37,008 bases of DNA. Source: Candidatus Guanabacterium sedimentis (GTDB lineage Bacteria > Acidobacteriota > B3-B38 > Guanabaribacteriales > B3-B38). The translations under genes and the position numbers were made by a program. Positions 23,498-30,675 of this stretch are shown here, one piece after another. Below the pieces are notes generated by a model. The model saw nothing but the letters and a program-made list of their open reading frames with translations, ran no database searches and had not been told where the DNA came from. Where the stretch lies: contig CABWKN010000006.1 of assembly GCA_902505605.1 (NCBI GenBank), positions 1 through 37,008 on the forward strand. The letters are read 5' to 3'. How positions within the stretch are numbered: the stretch's first letter is position 1; each line of letters opens with the position of its first letter.

Positions 23498-24853
23498 TCA
23501 GATTTGCTCTATCTTATATCTCTTCATCTTTCGCCACAGGGTGCTTTTGGCAATTCCCAGAGCCTGGGCTGTTTTTCCCCGATGTCCGTTATTTCTTTTG
23601 AGGGTTTCTCTGATTATCTGGGCTTCCGCCTCCTGCAGCCCCTGGTAAGGGACGGGGCTCTCTCTCATGAGATGCTCCTGTTTTTCAATAACCTCCCTGG
23701 GAAGATGTTCCAGCTCTATGATGGACCCTTTGCAGAGGACAAAGGCATGCTCTATGATATTTTGCAGTTCCCTGATATTTCCGGGGAAATCGTAACGCAT
23801 GAGGAGGCGTAATACATCATCGGAGACACCGCTGATTTTCTTACCCATCTCCAGGTTGAAGACCCGAATGAAATGCTCTATGAGCAGGGGAATGTCTTCC
23901 CGTCGCTGGGACAAGGGAGGGAGCTCAATTTTGATGACATTGAGCCTGTAGTAAAGGTCCTCACGGAAGAGTCCCTTTTCCTTTAGCTCGGTTAAATCTT
24001 TGTTGGTAGCGGCAATAATGCGCACATCGACCTTGATGGTGGCGGTGGCCCCTAAGGGCTGGTACTCCTTTTCCTGCAGAACTCTGAGGAGCTTCACCTG
24101 CATGGAAGAGGACAGGTCTCCCACCTCGTCGAGAAAAATGGTTCCCTTATCAGCCAGAGTAAATCTTCCGGGTTTATCACTCCTGGCGTCGGTGAACGCC
24201 CCTTTGACATAGCCGAAAAGCTCAGATTCCAGCAGGGTATCGGGCAGAGCACCGCAGCTTACTATCACATAAGGCTTATTCTTGCGGGGACTCAGGTTAT
24301 GGATGGCGCGGGCGAAGAGCTCCTTGCCCGAACCGCTGGGACCCTGCAGGAGGATGGTGCTGTCGCTTTCGGCGATGTCGGGCAGGATGGCAAAGAGCTT
24401 CTGAATTTGATAGTTCTTACTAATGATGTCTTCAAAGCTGTATTGTTTGGAGAGTTCCTTTCTGAGTTTTTCGATGGCAGAGAGGTCGCGGAAGGTCTCC
24501 ACCCCACCCACTATGTGCCCTTTCTGGTCGCGCAAGATAGCGGTGCTAATGCTCACAGGGATGGTCTCTCCTCTCTGGTTGACGATATTAATAGGAAGGT
24601 CTATGATCTCCTTCCCGGTCTCCATGGTTCTCCTCAGGGCACAGGCGGTCTGGCAGATGTTGGCATGGAAGACATCAAAGCAGTGCTGACCTATGGCCTG
24701 GTGGCGGGTGATACCGGTGATTCGCTCTGCCGCCCGGTTGAAGGAGGTTATCTTCCACTCTTTATCAACGGTGAATACGCCATCGGCAATGCTGTCGAGG
24801 ATGATGTCAATAAATTGGCTTTCTTCTCTTTTTCCCATCGGCTCACGCAGCAT
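23498..24853 (-). CDS. Sigma-54-dependent activator: PAS, AAA+ and Fis HTH domains
   Basis: Domains in order: PAS sensor (about 12-125), AAA+ domain (140-375) with Walker A GPSGSGKE (171-178), the sigma-54 contact loop as GAFTDA (218-223) in place of GAFTGA, Walker B GTIFLDEVG (237-245), R-finger region FREDLYYRLNV, and a Fis-type HTH (NNGHRGKTAQALGIAKSTLWRKMKRY) at the end. The PAS domain carries Cys58, Cys67 and Cys71 (HCFDVF, NICQTAC), a possible metal or redox site. Its position at the head of the NifX/Mrp/MinD cluster parallels DVU2106 in the Desulfovibrio orp locus. The start is uncertain (24853 or 24838); neither has a strong ribosome-binding site. Confidence 0.93.
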   Translation of the reverse strand: MLREPMGKREESQFIDIILDSIADGVFTVDKEWKITSFNRAAERITGITRHQAIGQHCFDVFHANICQTACALRRTMETGKEIIDLPINIVNQRGETIPVSISTAILRDQKGHIVGGVETFRDLSAIEKLRKELSKQYSFEDIISKNYQIQKLFAILPDIAESDSTILLQGPSGSGKELFARAIHNLSPRKNKPYVIVSCGALPDTLLESELFGYVKGAFTDARSDKPGRFTLADKGTIFLDEVGDLSSSMQVKLLRVLQEKEYQPLGATATIKVDVRIIAATNKDLTELKEKGLFREDLYYRLNVIKIELPPLSQRREDIPLLIEHFIRVFNLEMGKKISGVSDDVLRLLMRYDFPGNIRELQNIIEHAFVLCKGSIIELEHLPREVIEKQEHLMRESPVPYQGLQEAEAQIIRETLKRNNGHRGKTAQALGIAKSTLWRKMKRYKIEQI

Positions 24854-24875
24854 TCACGAAAAAATAGCTCTTTCT

Positions 24876-24904
24876 ATTTTATTCTCTTTGAGGAGTTAAT
24901 GCAA
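24876..24904 (-). promoter_or_regulatory. Possible promoter of the activator gene
   Basis: Minus strand TTGCAT (24899-24904), 17-nt spacer, TAAAAT (24876-24881). The -10 has five matches and the -35 only three, so this is tentative. Confidence 0.28.
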
Positions 24905-25011
24905 TTGATTTATGTTCTGGAAGCGAGGGAACCAGAGGAGTGGAAATTGATTAATATTCAGTGGGGAAGACCTGGGTGGAAAAAGGGGTTTTTAGTGTGG
25001 CTTAACAGCAA

Positions 25012-27273
25012 TTAGCCGGCGAGGAATTTTTTAAACCAGGAGAGGATGGCTCCCTCGTATTTTTTGACCATCATCACCGAGGTTGGAGACTGTTTGGCAA
25101 CAATTTTGGGGATGGTGCCGAAAAACAGCCGCCTCCAGATGGGCTCGTTGGAGGAGCCAATGATCACCAGGTCGTGCTTACTCGATTCCTGAATAATACC
25201 GACCAGCACCGAACTTGCCTCTATAGCCTTCTTATCCAACTTTACTTCGCCTAAGTCCACATCCTCAAAGGTTTTGTCAACCCATTCCATCTGTTTCGTC
25301 CTCTGTTCCGGAGAGAGGGCGGGGTCAACGACAATTCCTGCGGTGAGCGTCGCCTGAGTGTTTCTGGCGATAAATGAGGCAATCTCAGCGGCTAATCGGG
25401 AATGAGGACCTCCGGCGGTGGGCAGGAAGATGCTTTTCAGTGCTTTAATCTCCCGCAGTCTTAATACGGCAATGTCGGATGGGGCATATTTTACCACGGA
25501 ATCGAGGACGGTGCCCATGAATCTATAACGGGTCTGACTGTACCCTTTCCATCCCAGAATGGTGAGGTCGATCTCATTCTCTTTTACGGTATCTATAATG
25601 GCCTCGGGGATATGATGAGCCACCCTGATCAAGCTGCTTACAGGGGCTTTTGCCTGCTTATCGGCAATCTGCAGGAGCCTCTTTTTCTCCTCCACAAAGC
25701 TCTTTCCCTGGGAGATGGGTGTCTGCTCGGGAAGCTCAACCACGCCCAGCAGGGTGAGGTTTGCCTGTCGGGCTTCGGCAATGGCGTTGGCAATGGTCAT
25801 CAGCGGATTTACCTCTTCCGGCTTGTCCAGAGCGACCATGATGTTATAGCCCTTGGGAGCTAACTCTTTCTCAGCATAGACGATCAGGGAAGCTTTAAAT
25901 TCCTTTTCCCTCTGGGAGGCATACAGATAATAAAAAACGATGCCGGAGATAATCCAGGCTCCACCCACATACCAGGCAATTCGGCTGAAGTTGAACATAT
26001 AGATGGCTAAAAACATCTGGGATGAAATTCCCAGAAGGGGCATTATAGGGAACCAGGGCATGATATAGCCCCGGTCCAACTCGGGTCGGTTTTTACGCAA
26101 ATTGATCAGTGAGATATTAACCAATAAGAATAACAGGAGGAACATAATATTACAGGCGCTGGCGACATCTTCAATAGGTAGGGAAATAGCCATTATGGCA
26201 ATGAAAATAGAGGAGATGAAGATAGCCCATTGGGGGGTTTTGCTTTTATGACTTACCCTCCCGAGAGCATGGGGCAGAGCACGGTCCCTCCCCATAGCGA
26301 ATGAGACCCGGGAAGATGAGTAAATAGTTGCATTTAAAGCAGATAATGTAGAGAACAGTCCACCGACAAGAATGATGAATCCTCCATAAGGCATAAAATG
26401 GCGGGCGGCTTCCACCACGGCTATCTCCTTTTTCAAGCCGAGAAACTTCCAGGTGGGCATTCCCTCAGCCTCAATACCGGCAATGGACACAAAGGCGATT
26501 AAAATGTAGATAGGAACAACGATGACAATGGCCCAGAATATGGCTCTGGGAATATTTTTCCGGGGGTTCTTGACTTCCTCACTGCATTGGGCAATAATCT
26601 CATAGCCCTGATAGGCGATGAAGGTCAATCCCATGGCAATAAACACCCCGCTCCATCCCATGGGCATGAAGGGAACGAAGTGTTTCAAAGAGACGGGCTC
26701 TCCGGCTATTTTGCTCACACCAAAGGCGATAAATAGCAACAGCAGAAAGACCTTTACGCTGGCGACCAGGTTAGCTGCTAACCCTGTCTCTTTAGTCCCC
26801 CTGATGTTGATGTAGCTAAAAATCACTATAGCAATAACAGCCAGAACCTTTGCCAAGGCTACTCCCTGAAGACCAAAAAGACTGACCTTCATCTCAGAAA
26901 GCATATGTCCGAAGTAGGCTCCAAATCCAAGGCTGTACAGGCTGCAGGCGACCATATGGGCAAACCAGCTCATCCAGCCACTGATGAAGCCGTTGGGCTG
27001 CGGGAGAGCCTCCTTGGTCCATAGATACCCTCCACCGGCATCGTGGAAGCACGAGCCGAGCTCGGCATAGGTCATGGCGGTGAAGATGGTGACCACCCCG
27101 TTTAAAATAAAGGCCAGGATCAGGGCTGGACCCGCCGCTCCCGCCGCCATACCGGTCAGCACAAAGATGCCGGCGCCGATCATCCCTCCGACACCGATCA
27201 TGGTGACCGAGAACGCTCCCAGCTCCCGGCTGAGCTTCTCCTGGGGTGCAAACGCCACCTCGCTCTTTGCCAT
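25012..27273 (-). CDS. APC-family amino acid permease with two C-terminal universal stress domains
   Basis: Residues 15-460 form a 12-helix APC transporter beginning SVTMIGVGGMIGAGIFVLTG, the substrate-site GxG motif of helix 1, with YAELGSCFHDAGGGYLW in helix 3 and an ALNATIYSSSRVSFAMGRDR helix-8 region. Residues about 478-615 and 620-740 are two Usp-like domains (NIMVALDKPEEVNP and SIFLPTAGGPHSRLA; GxxG-x9-GT nucleotide loop variants GWKGYSQ and GSSNEPIWRR). Usp fusions to APC and Na/H transporters probably make uptake respond to nucleotides. The substrate is likely an amino acid or polyamine, not further defined. It is monocistronic with its own strong promoter. Confidence 0.9.
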   Translation of the reverse strand: MAKSEVAFAPQEKLSRELGAFSVTMIGVGGMIGAGIFVLTGMAAGAAGPALILAFILNGVVTIFTAMTYAELGSCFHDAGGGYLWTKEALPQPNGFISGWMSWFAHMVACSLYSLGFGAYFGHMLSEMKVSLFGLQGVALAKVLAVIAIVIFSYINIRGTKETGLAANLVASVKVFLLLLFIAFGVSKIAGEPVSLKHFVPFMPMGWSGVFIAMGLTFIAYQGYEIIAQCSEEVKNPRKNIPRAIFWAIVIVVPIYILIAFVSIAGIEAEGMPTWKFLGLKKEIAVVEAARHFMPYGGFIILVGGLFSTLSALNATIYSSSRVSFAMGRDRALPHALGRVSHKSKTPQWAIFISSIFIAIMAISLPIEDVASACNIMFLLLFLLVNISLINLRKNRPELDRGYIMPWFPIMPLLGISSQMFLAIYMFNFSRIAWYVGGAWIISGIVFYYLYASQREKEFKASLIVYAEKELAPKGYNIMVALDKPEEVNPLMTIANAIAEARQANLTLLGVVELPEQTPISQGKSFVEEKKRLLQIADKQAKAPVSSLIRVAHHIPEAIIDTVKENEIDLTILGWKGYSQTRYRFMGTVLDSVVKYAPSDIAVLRLREIKALKSIFLPTAGGPHSRLAAEIASFIARNTQATLTAGIVVDPALSPEQRTKQMEWVDKTFEDVDLGEVKLDKKAIEASSVLVGIIQESSKHDLVIIGSSNEPIWRRLFFGTIPKIVAKQSPTSVMMVKKYEGAILSWFKKFLAG

Positions 27274-27285
27274 AGTCCTCTTTCT

Positions 27286-27304
27286 TACCTGTTTGAGTCA
27301 GGTA
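27286..27304. promoter_or_regulatory. Inverted repeat in the permease leader
   Basis: TACCTG-N7-CAGGTA lies between the predicted start site and the ATG of the permease. It could be an operator or a small leader hairpin next to the weak ribosome-binding site AGAGG. Confidence 0.35.
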
Positions 27305-27320
27305 GCTATAAACTTTCCTT

Positions 27321-27348
27321 ATTTTATCCTCTTTTCAAGGGATGTCAA
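27321..27348 (-). promoter_or_regulatory. Strong sigma-70-like promoter of the APC-Usp permease
   Basis: Minus strand perfect TTGACA (27343-27348), 16-nt spacer, TAAAAT (27321-27326, five of six). The leader would be about 40 nt. Confidence 0.65.
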
Positions 27349-27512
27349 TATAAAATCCTCCCCCGGCTTCGTTCGTAGTGTGCAAAACAAGAGGGTTTAG
27401 AATGAATAAGCAAGGTAAGAATAAAATAAAGGAAGGCTGAAAAAGGGGTCTTTGCCAAAAATGTTCGTGCTGATAACAGACAGCTATTAAGTGGGATTAT
27501 CGAGTGAATGAT

Positions 27513-27555
27513 TTATAAAAAAGAAGGAGCCTCCATTGTCGAAGACTCCCTCTTC
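27513..27555 (-). terminator. Strong rho-independent terminator of the lipoprotein gene
   Basis: In the minus-strand transcript the two 15-nt arms (27541-27555 and 27520-27534) pair along their full length, with several G-U pairs, around a 6-nt loop. They are followed by a run of U residues from 27522 down to 27517. It lies about 72 nt after the stop at 27628. Confidence 0.75.
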
Positions 27556-27627
27556 TCGCCGATTGAGAAATTGCTCGCTCGATGCTAACTATCTAATGAT
27601 TCGTCGTGTTAATGAAGTATTCTGTCT

Positions 27628-28833
27628 CTATTCTGCTATGGGGCCAACTACATAAATGGTATCGGTCAGCTCGAATGTCGTACCGTCAAGGAAAGTGCCG
27701 GTTATGGTGATCTCGTAGCTATCTCCGGACACAGCGTCTTCCAGCAGGGTAAAGGCATCCGCTTTGGCGAACCACGCTCGCACATGGTTGCCCGAACGCT
27801 TGGCAGACGAGGATTCTAATGGCACACCACTGTCCCCTTCAAGAATGATAGGTAAGCTGGTATCAACATCCGCGTAACCCTCGCCGCGTATCTCTACAGA
27901 GAAATGACCGGAGCTGCTCTGCCAGTTCACATTCCAGCTATTGGGTTTGATTAGAGCCCTGAATTCACCTAACTCCTCTTCCTCTTCGTCCTCGGTTTCA
28001 AGCTCAACTTTAGTAGCGTAAAATCGAGGTTGGTATTCAAAGCCTTTATAGACCCCCTCTCCTTCTACCAGCATATCTACTAAAAGGTCTTCGAAGCCAG
28101 TCAATTCGCCTCTGTACTCGGTATACTCATCGACATAAATGTCGTCAAGAAAGCCTGCTACGGTGAAAGAAAGATTAAGCTCATCAATCGTTAGAATTGC
28201 ACCCTTGAACTCGGCTTCCTGATAGTCAGCCTCAATTTTGGTGGCTACCCATCCCATGTCTGCTGTTTCTATGGCTTCGCCTTCAACCATAAGTCCCACA
28301 AATAAATCATCAAAAACTTGTATATCCCCTTTAAATTCGGTGGTGGATTCAATGATTATGGGATCGTCCATCCCTTCAACGGTGATGCTTTGAGCACCAG
28401 GGTCAATGTCGGTAATTTGCCCTTGGAATGGAGCTTCTCTGGCCATGCTCTCCACGGTTACCGCAGCGGAGGCACAATGAACCTGCATAGTGATTTTTTC
28501 GCTCGGCTTAATATCATTAATCACCATGCTTCCCTGGTAGTCGCCTTGAGCAAATGCCAATTGCTGGTCTCCCAGGGGAACACTCTGAAAGGCAAACAGA
28601 CCCTGAGTATCAGTAACAGCGGCAAGGTCGGTTCCAACAATGCTCACATTAATGCCATTCACTGAACCTTTACAGCTGGATAATACCTGACCGTTTACTG
28701 CAGCGGCGGCCTGATAGGATAGATCAGAGCCCACCGGATTGGAGCTTTTTTCTGAAGAACAGCTCAGGCACATGAGCAAGATTGCCACAGATAGCACGGC
28801 TAAAAATGGGGAGATAAATTTCACTTTACTCAT
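27628..28833 (-). CDS. Lipoprotein with carboxypeptidase-regulatory-like and DUF5666-like domains
   Basis: The signal ends in a lipobox, LLMCLSCSSEKSS, so the mature protein should be lipid-linked at Cys. Residues about 45-125 resemble a carboxypeptidase-regulatory-like beta-sandwich (GSVNGINVSIVGTDLAAVTDTQGLFAF). Residues about 135-275 contain two DUF5666-type units, each with the pattern FKGxIxxID...ITVxG...VxxxTEFxGxxxxFxDLxVGxxVEGEG. The C-terminal part (from about 285) is a further beta-rich domain ending ELTDTIYVVGP. It is probably an outer-surface or periplasmic structural protein; no enzyme motif is seen. The start is supported by GAGGAGGAG just upstream of the ATG. Confidence 0.85.
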   Translation of the reverse strand: MSKVKFISPFLAVLSVAILLMCLSCSSEKSSNPVGSDLSYQAAAAVNGQVLSSCKGSVNGINVSIVGTDLAAVTDTQGLFAFQSVPLGDQQLAFAQGDYQGSMVINDIKPSEKITMQVHCASAAVTVESMAREAPFQGQITDIDPGAQSITVEGMDDPIIIESTTEFKGDIQVFDDLFVGLMVEGEAIETADMGWVATKIEADYQEAEFKGAILTIDELNLSFTVAGFLDDIYVDEYTEYRGELTGFEDLLVDMLVEGEGVYKGFEYQPRFYATKVELETEDEEEEELGEFRALIKPNSWNVNWQSSSGHFSVEIRGEGYADVDTSLPIILEGDSGVPLESSSAKRSGNHVRAWFAKADAFTLLEDAVSGDSYEITITGTFLDGTTFELTDTIYVVGPIAE

Positions 28834-28865
28834 ACTCTCCTCCTCGTTGAGTTCTTATCCATTAA

Positions 28866-28894
28866 ACTATAGCAGACCAAAATACCGGATGCAA
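28866..28894 (-). promoter_or_regulatory. Promoter candidate of the DUF5666-like lipoprotein gene
   Basis: Minus strand TTGCAT (28889-28894), 17-nt spacer, TATAGT (28866-28871). The -10 matches well and the -35 only partly; the predicted leader is about 26 nt. Confidence 0.42.
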
Positions 28895-29044
28895 CAAAAA
28901 ATCCTTTTATATAATATGAGCAATTTTTATGCCTGATAAGTGAGTTTTTCTGAAAAAGTGAGAATCTATAATCCTCTTTGATTCAATAAGTTGGCAGGGT
29001 GCCCGTTTTCCCTCCTTTTTAATTATGTTCAAGCCGAAATATCA

Positions 29045-29212
29045 ATCTGACAGTTTATGGCAAAATATGTCAGATATGACCGCTCAATGCAGGGAGCTTG
29101 ATTCCCTGAAATCAAAAGATATTTATGCTCGATTATCTTCCCAGCCGAGCAGTTCGCTTTCAGGTATATGTATATATTTTCCGTTCTCATCAAATGATGC
29201 ACGGCTGAAGGC
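29045..29212 (+). ncRNA. Candidate structured RNA element (row of stem-loops)
   Basis: Perfect or near-perfect inverted repeats follow each other. ATCTGACA/TGTCAGAT: 8-bp arms, 15-nt spacer, 29045-29075. CAGGGA/TCCCTG: 7-nt loop, 29090-29108. TGCTCG/CGAGCA: 14-nt spacer, 29126-29151. GCTTTCAG/CTGAAGGC: 29156-29212, enclosing CATCA-AA-TGATG. One pair in the last stem is U-G and works only in plus-strand RNA. No family is recognised, and no promoter or terminator frames it clearly. Confidence 0.3.
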
Positions 29213-29300
29213 AAGGTAATTATTTTATATTTCGCCATCGATAGTAGCCTGCATTACAGATATTTCTTGTTAGTAATTATAAATGAGTTGATATAGAATA

Positions 29301-29330
29301 TTGCGAAATTAAAGCTCAGGCTGCGATAAT
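29301..29330 (+). promoter_or_regulatory. Promoter candidate of the redox module
   Basis: TTGCGA (29301-29306), 18-nt spacer, GATAAT (29325-29330). The leader to the ATG at 29445 would be about 108 nt, AT-rich, without obvious structure. Confidence 0.38.
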
Positions 29331-29444
29331 AGGTGTGTTTTTGCTCGAAGAGGTACTATTTTTTTAATGAGAGGATGAAAATTCTTCCTTGAATTTCTCA
29401 CATAATTTTTATATTATTAATCAAATGCGACGGAGGGAAAGTGA

Positions 29445-30638
29445 ATGGGACATAAAGAAATCACTAGAAGGGAGTTTATTGGAAGGACTACTGCGGGCGC
29501 ATTCTCCATCGGACTTGGTATTCCCCTGCTTAAGATGAGCCCGGTCACGCAAGAGCAGCGGGTTAACATTGTGTACCGTACTCTGGGCAGAACCAAGCTG
29601 AGGATTCCCATTGTGAGCTTTGGAGTCATGAACTCCGATAGCCCGGACTTGCTGAGAAAAGCTCTTGATATGGGAATAACGCATTTTGATACCGCCCATG
29701 GCTACCTCAGAGGCAATAGCGAGAGGGTCATAGGTGAGGTGATGCAGGAGACCGGGAGCAGGGATAAAGTGTATATCGGAACAAAGATATTCCTCTCGCG
29801 GGACTCGAGGAAGTTGGTCTATCTCCCCGAAGCCAATGAGGAGAATTTTAACAACATGCTGAATATCAGCCTCCAGCGATTACGCACCGACTATTTAGAC
29901 ATTCTCTACCTCCATCGCGCGGACAGTGTGGAAATGGTGAATTATGAACCCACCATGCGGATATTGGAGAAAGCTAAGGAGTCGGGCAAGGCGAGGTTTA
30001 TCGGCATCTCTTTTCATGGCAATGAGCCGGACATCATCCGTGCCGCTACTGACGCCGGCATCTACGATGTCCTCCTCACCAGATACAACTTCATGCAGGA
30101 ACACAAAGAGGAGCTTAAAAAAGCCATTCAATATGCCGCCGAAAGGGGAGTGGGAGTTGTAGCCATGAAGACTCAGTGTGGGTCGCGGGTGAACCAAAGG
30201 ATGGAAATCGACCACCGGGCGGCGCTGAAATGGGCGCTGAGCGATGAGAATGTATGCACCGCCATCCCTGGAATGACCACCTTTGACCAGATGGACCTCA
30301 ACTTCCAGGTCATGAGCGACCTGGCGCTGTCAGAGGCAGAGAAAAAATCGTTACAGCTTGCTTCTCTGCAGAGGGGGCCCTTCTACTGTCGGGATTGCCG
30401 CACCTGCATCGCCTCTTGCCCCCGCGATGTTGAAATTCCCACCCTTATGAGAGCTTATATGTATGCCGAAGGCTACCGAAACCACATTCAGGCGAGAATG
30501 ACAGTGGCGGAGCTGCCCGACCACTGCGGCTTGAAGGTGTGCCAGAATTGTGCCTCTTGCTCAGCGACCTGCAGGTATGGTATTAATATCAACGAGCGTG
30601 TGAAGATGCTCATTGCGGATGGCTTTTACCGGTGCTGA
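29445..30638 (+). CDS. Tat-exported aldo/keto reductase with C-terminal 2[4Fe-4S] ferredoxin domain
   Basis: The start TRREFIGRTTAGAFSIGLG is a twin-arginine signal, so the protein should be folded with its cofactors and exported. Residues 45-300 are an aldo/keto reductase barrel: FDTAHGY (catalytic Asp and Tyr), IGTKIF (Lys), DILYLHRAD (His), and IPGMTTFDQM near the end of the barrel. Residues about 310-375 carry two clusters of four Cys: CRDCRTCIASCPRDV and CQNCASCSATCRYG. These ferredoxin-AKRs are common in anaerobes, but substrates are mostly unknown. GGAGGG lies 8 nt before the ATG. It is the first gene of a five-gene + strand module. Confidence 0.9.
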   Translation: MGHKEITRREFIGRTTAGAFSIGLGIPLLKMSPVTQEQRVNIVYRTLGRTKLRIPIVSFGVMNSDSPDLLRKALDMGITHFDTAHGYLRGNSERVIGEVMQETGSRDKVYIGTKIFLSRDSRKLVYLPEANEENFNNMLNISLQRLRTDYLDILYLHRADSVEMVNYEPTMRILEKAKESGKARFIGISFHGNEPDIIRAATDAGIYDVLLTRYNFMQEHKEELKKAIQYAAERGVGVVAMKTQCGSRVNQRMEIDHRAALKWALSDENVCTAIPGMTTFDQMDLNFQVMSDLALSEAEKKSLQLASLQRGPFYCRDCRTCIASCPRDVEIPTLMRAYMYAEGYRNHIQARMTVAELPDHCGLKVCQNCASCSATCRYGININERVKMLIADGFYRC

Positions 30639-30675
30639 AAACAGCATAATTTTACAACAAAAGACAGAGGCACTC

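Larger units (their letters stand above)
27274..27627. other. 354-nt intergenic interval
   Basis: The interval holds the permease promoter (27321-27348), an inverted repeat in the permease leader (27286-27304) and the lipoprotein gene's terminator (27513-27555). Between 27360 and 27510 I see nothing beyond AT-rich sequence. Confidence 0.7.
28834..29444. other. 611-nt AT-rich gap with several inverted repeats
   Basis: The divergent interval between the lipoprotein gene and the redox module has promoters for both sides (28866-28894 minus; 29301-29330 plus) and four to five consecutive inverted repeats at 29045-29212. Two overlapping small frames (29025-29219 + and 29029-29238 -) lack ribosome-binding sites and recognisable content, so I do not call them genes. 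A GGCA-GGG-TGCC hairpin lies at 28993-29003. Confidence 0.6.

Noticed and set aside
24194-24205. GAFTDA loop as proof that the activator is inactive
   Set aside because: I recall this variant in other sigma-54 activators; all remaining ATPase motifs are intact.
29098-29115. TTGATT-N6-AATCAA as an FNR-type site
   Set aside because: The spacing between half-sites is too long for TTGAT-N4-ATCAA, and it overlaps another hairpin arm.
29025-29238. Two overlapping small ORFs in the 611-nt gap
   Set aside because: Neither has a ribosome-binding site; they lie on the inverted repeats and look like by-products of them.
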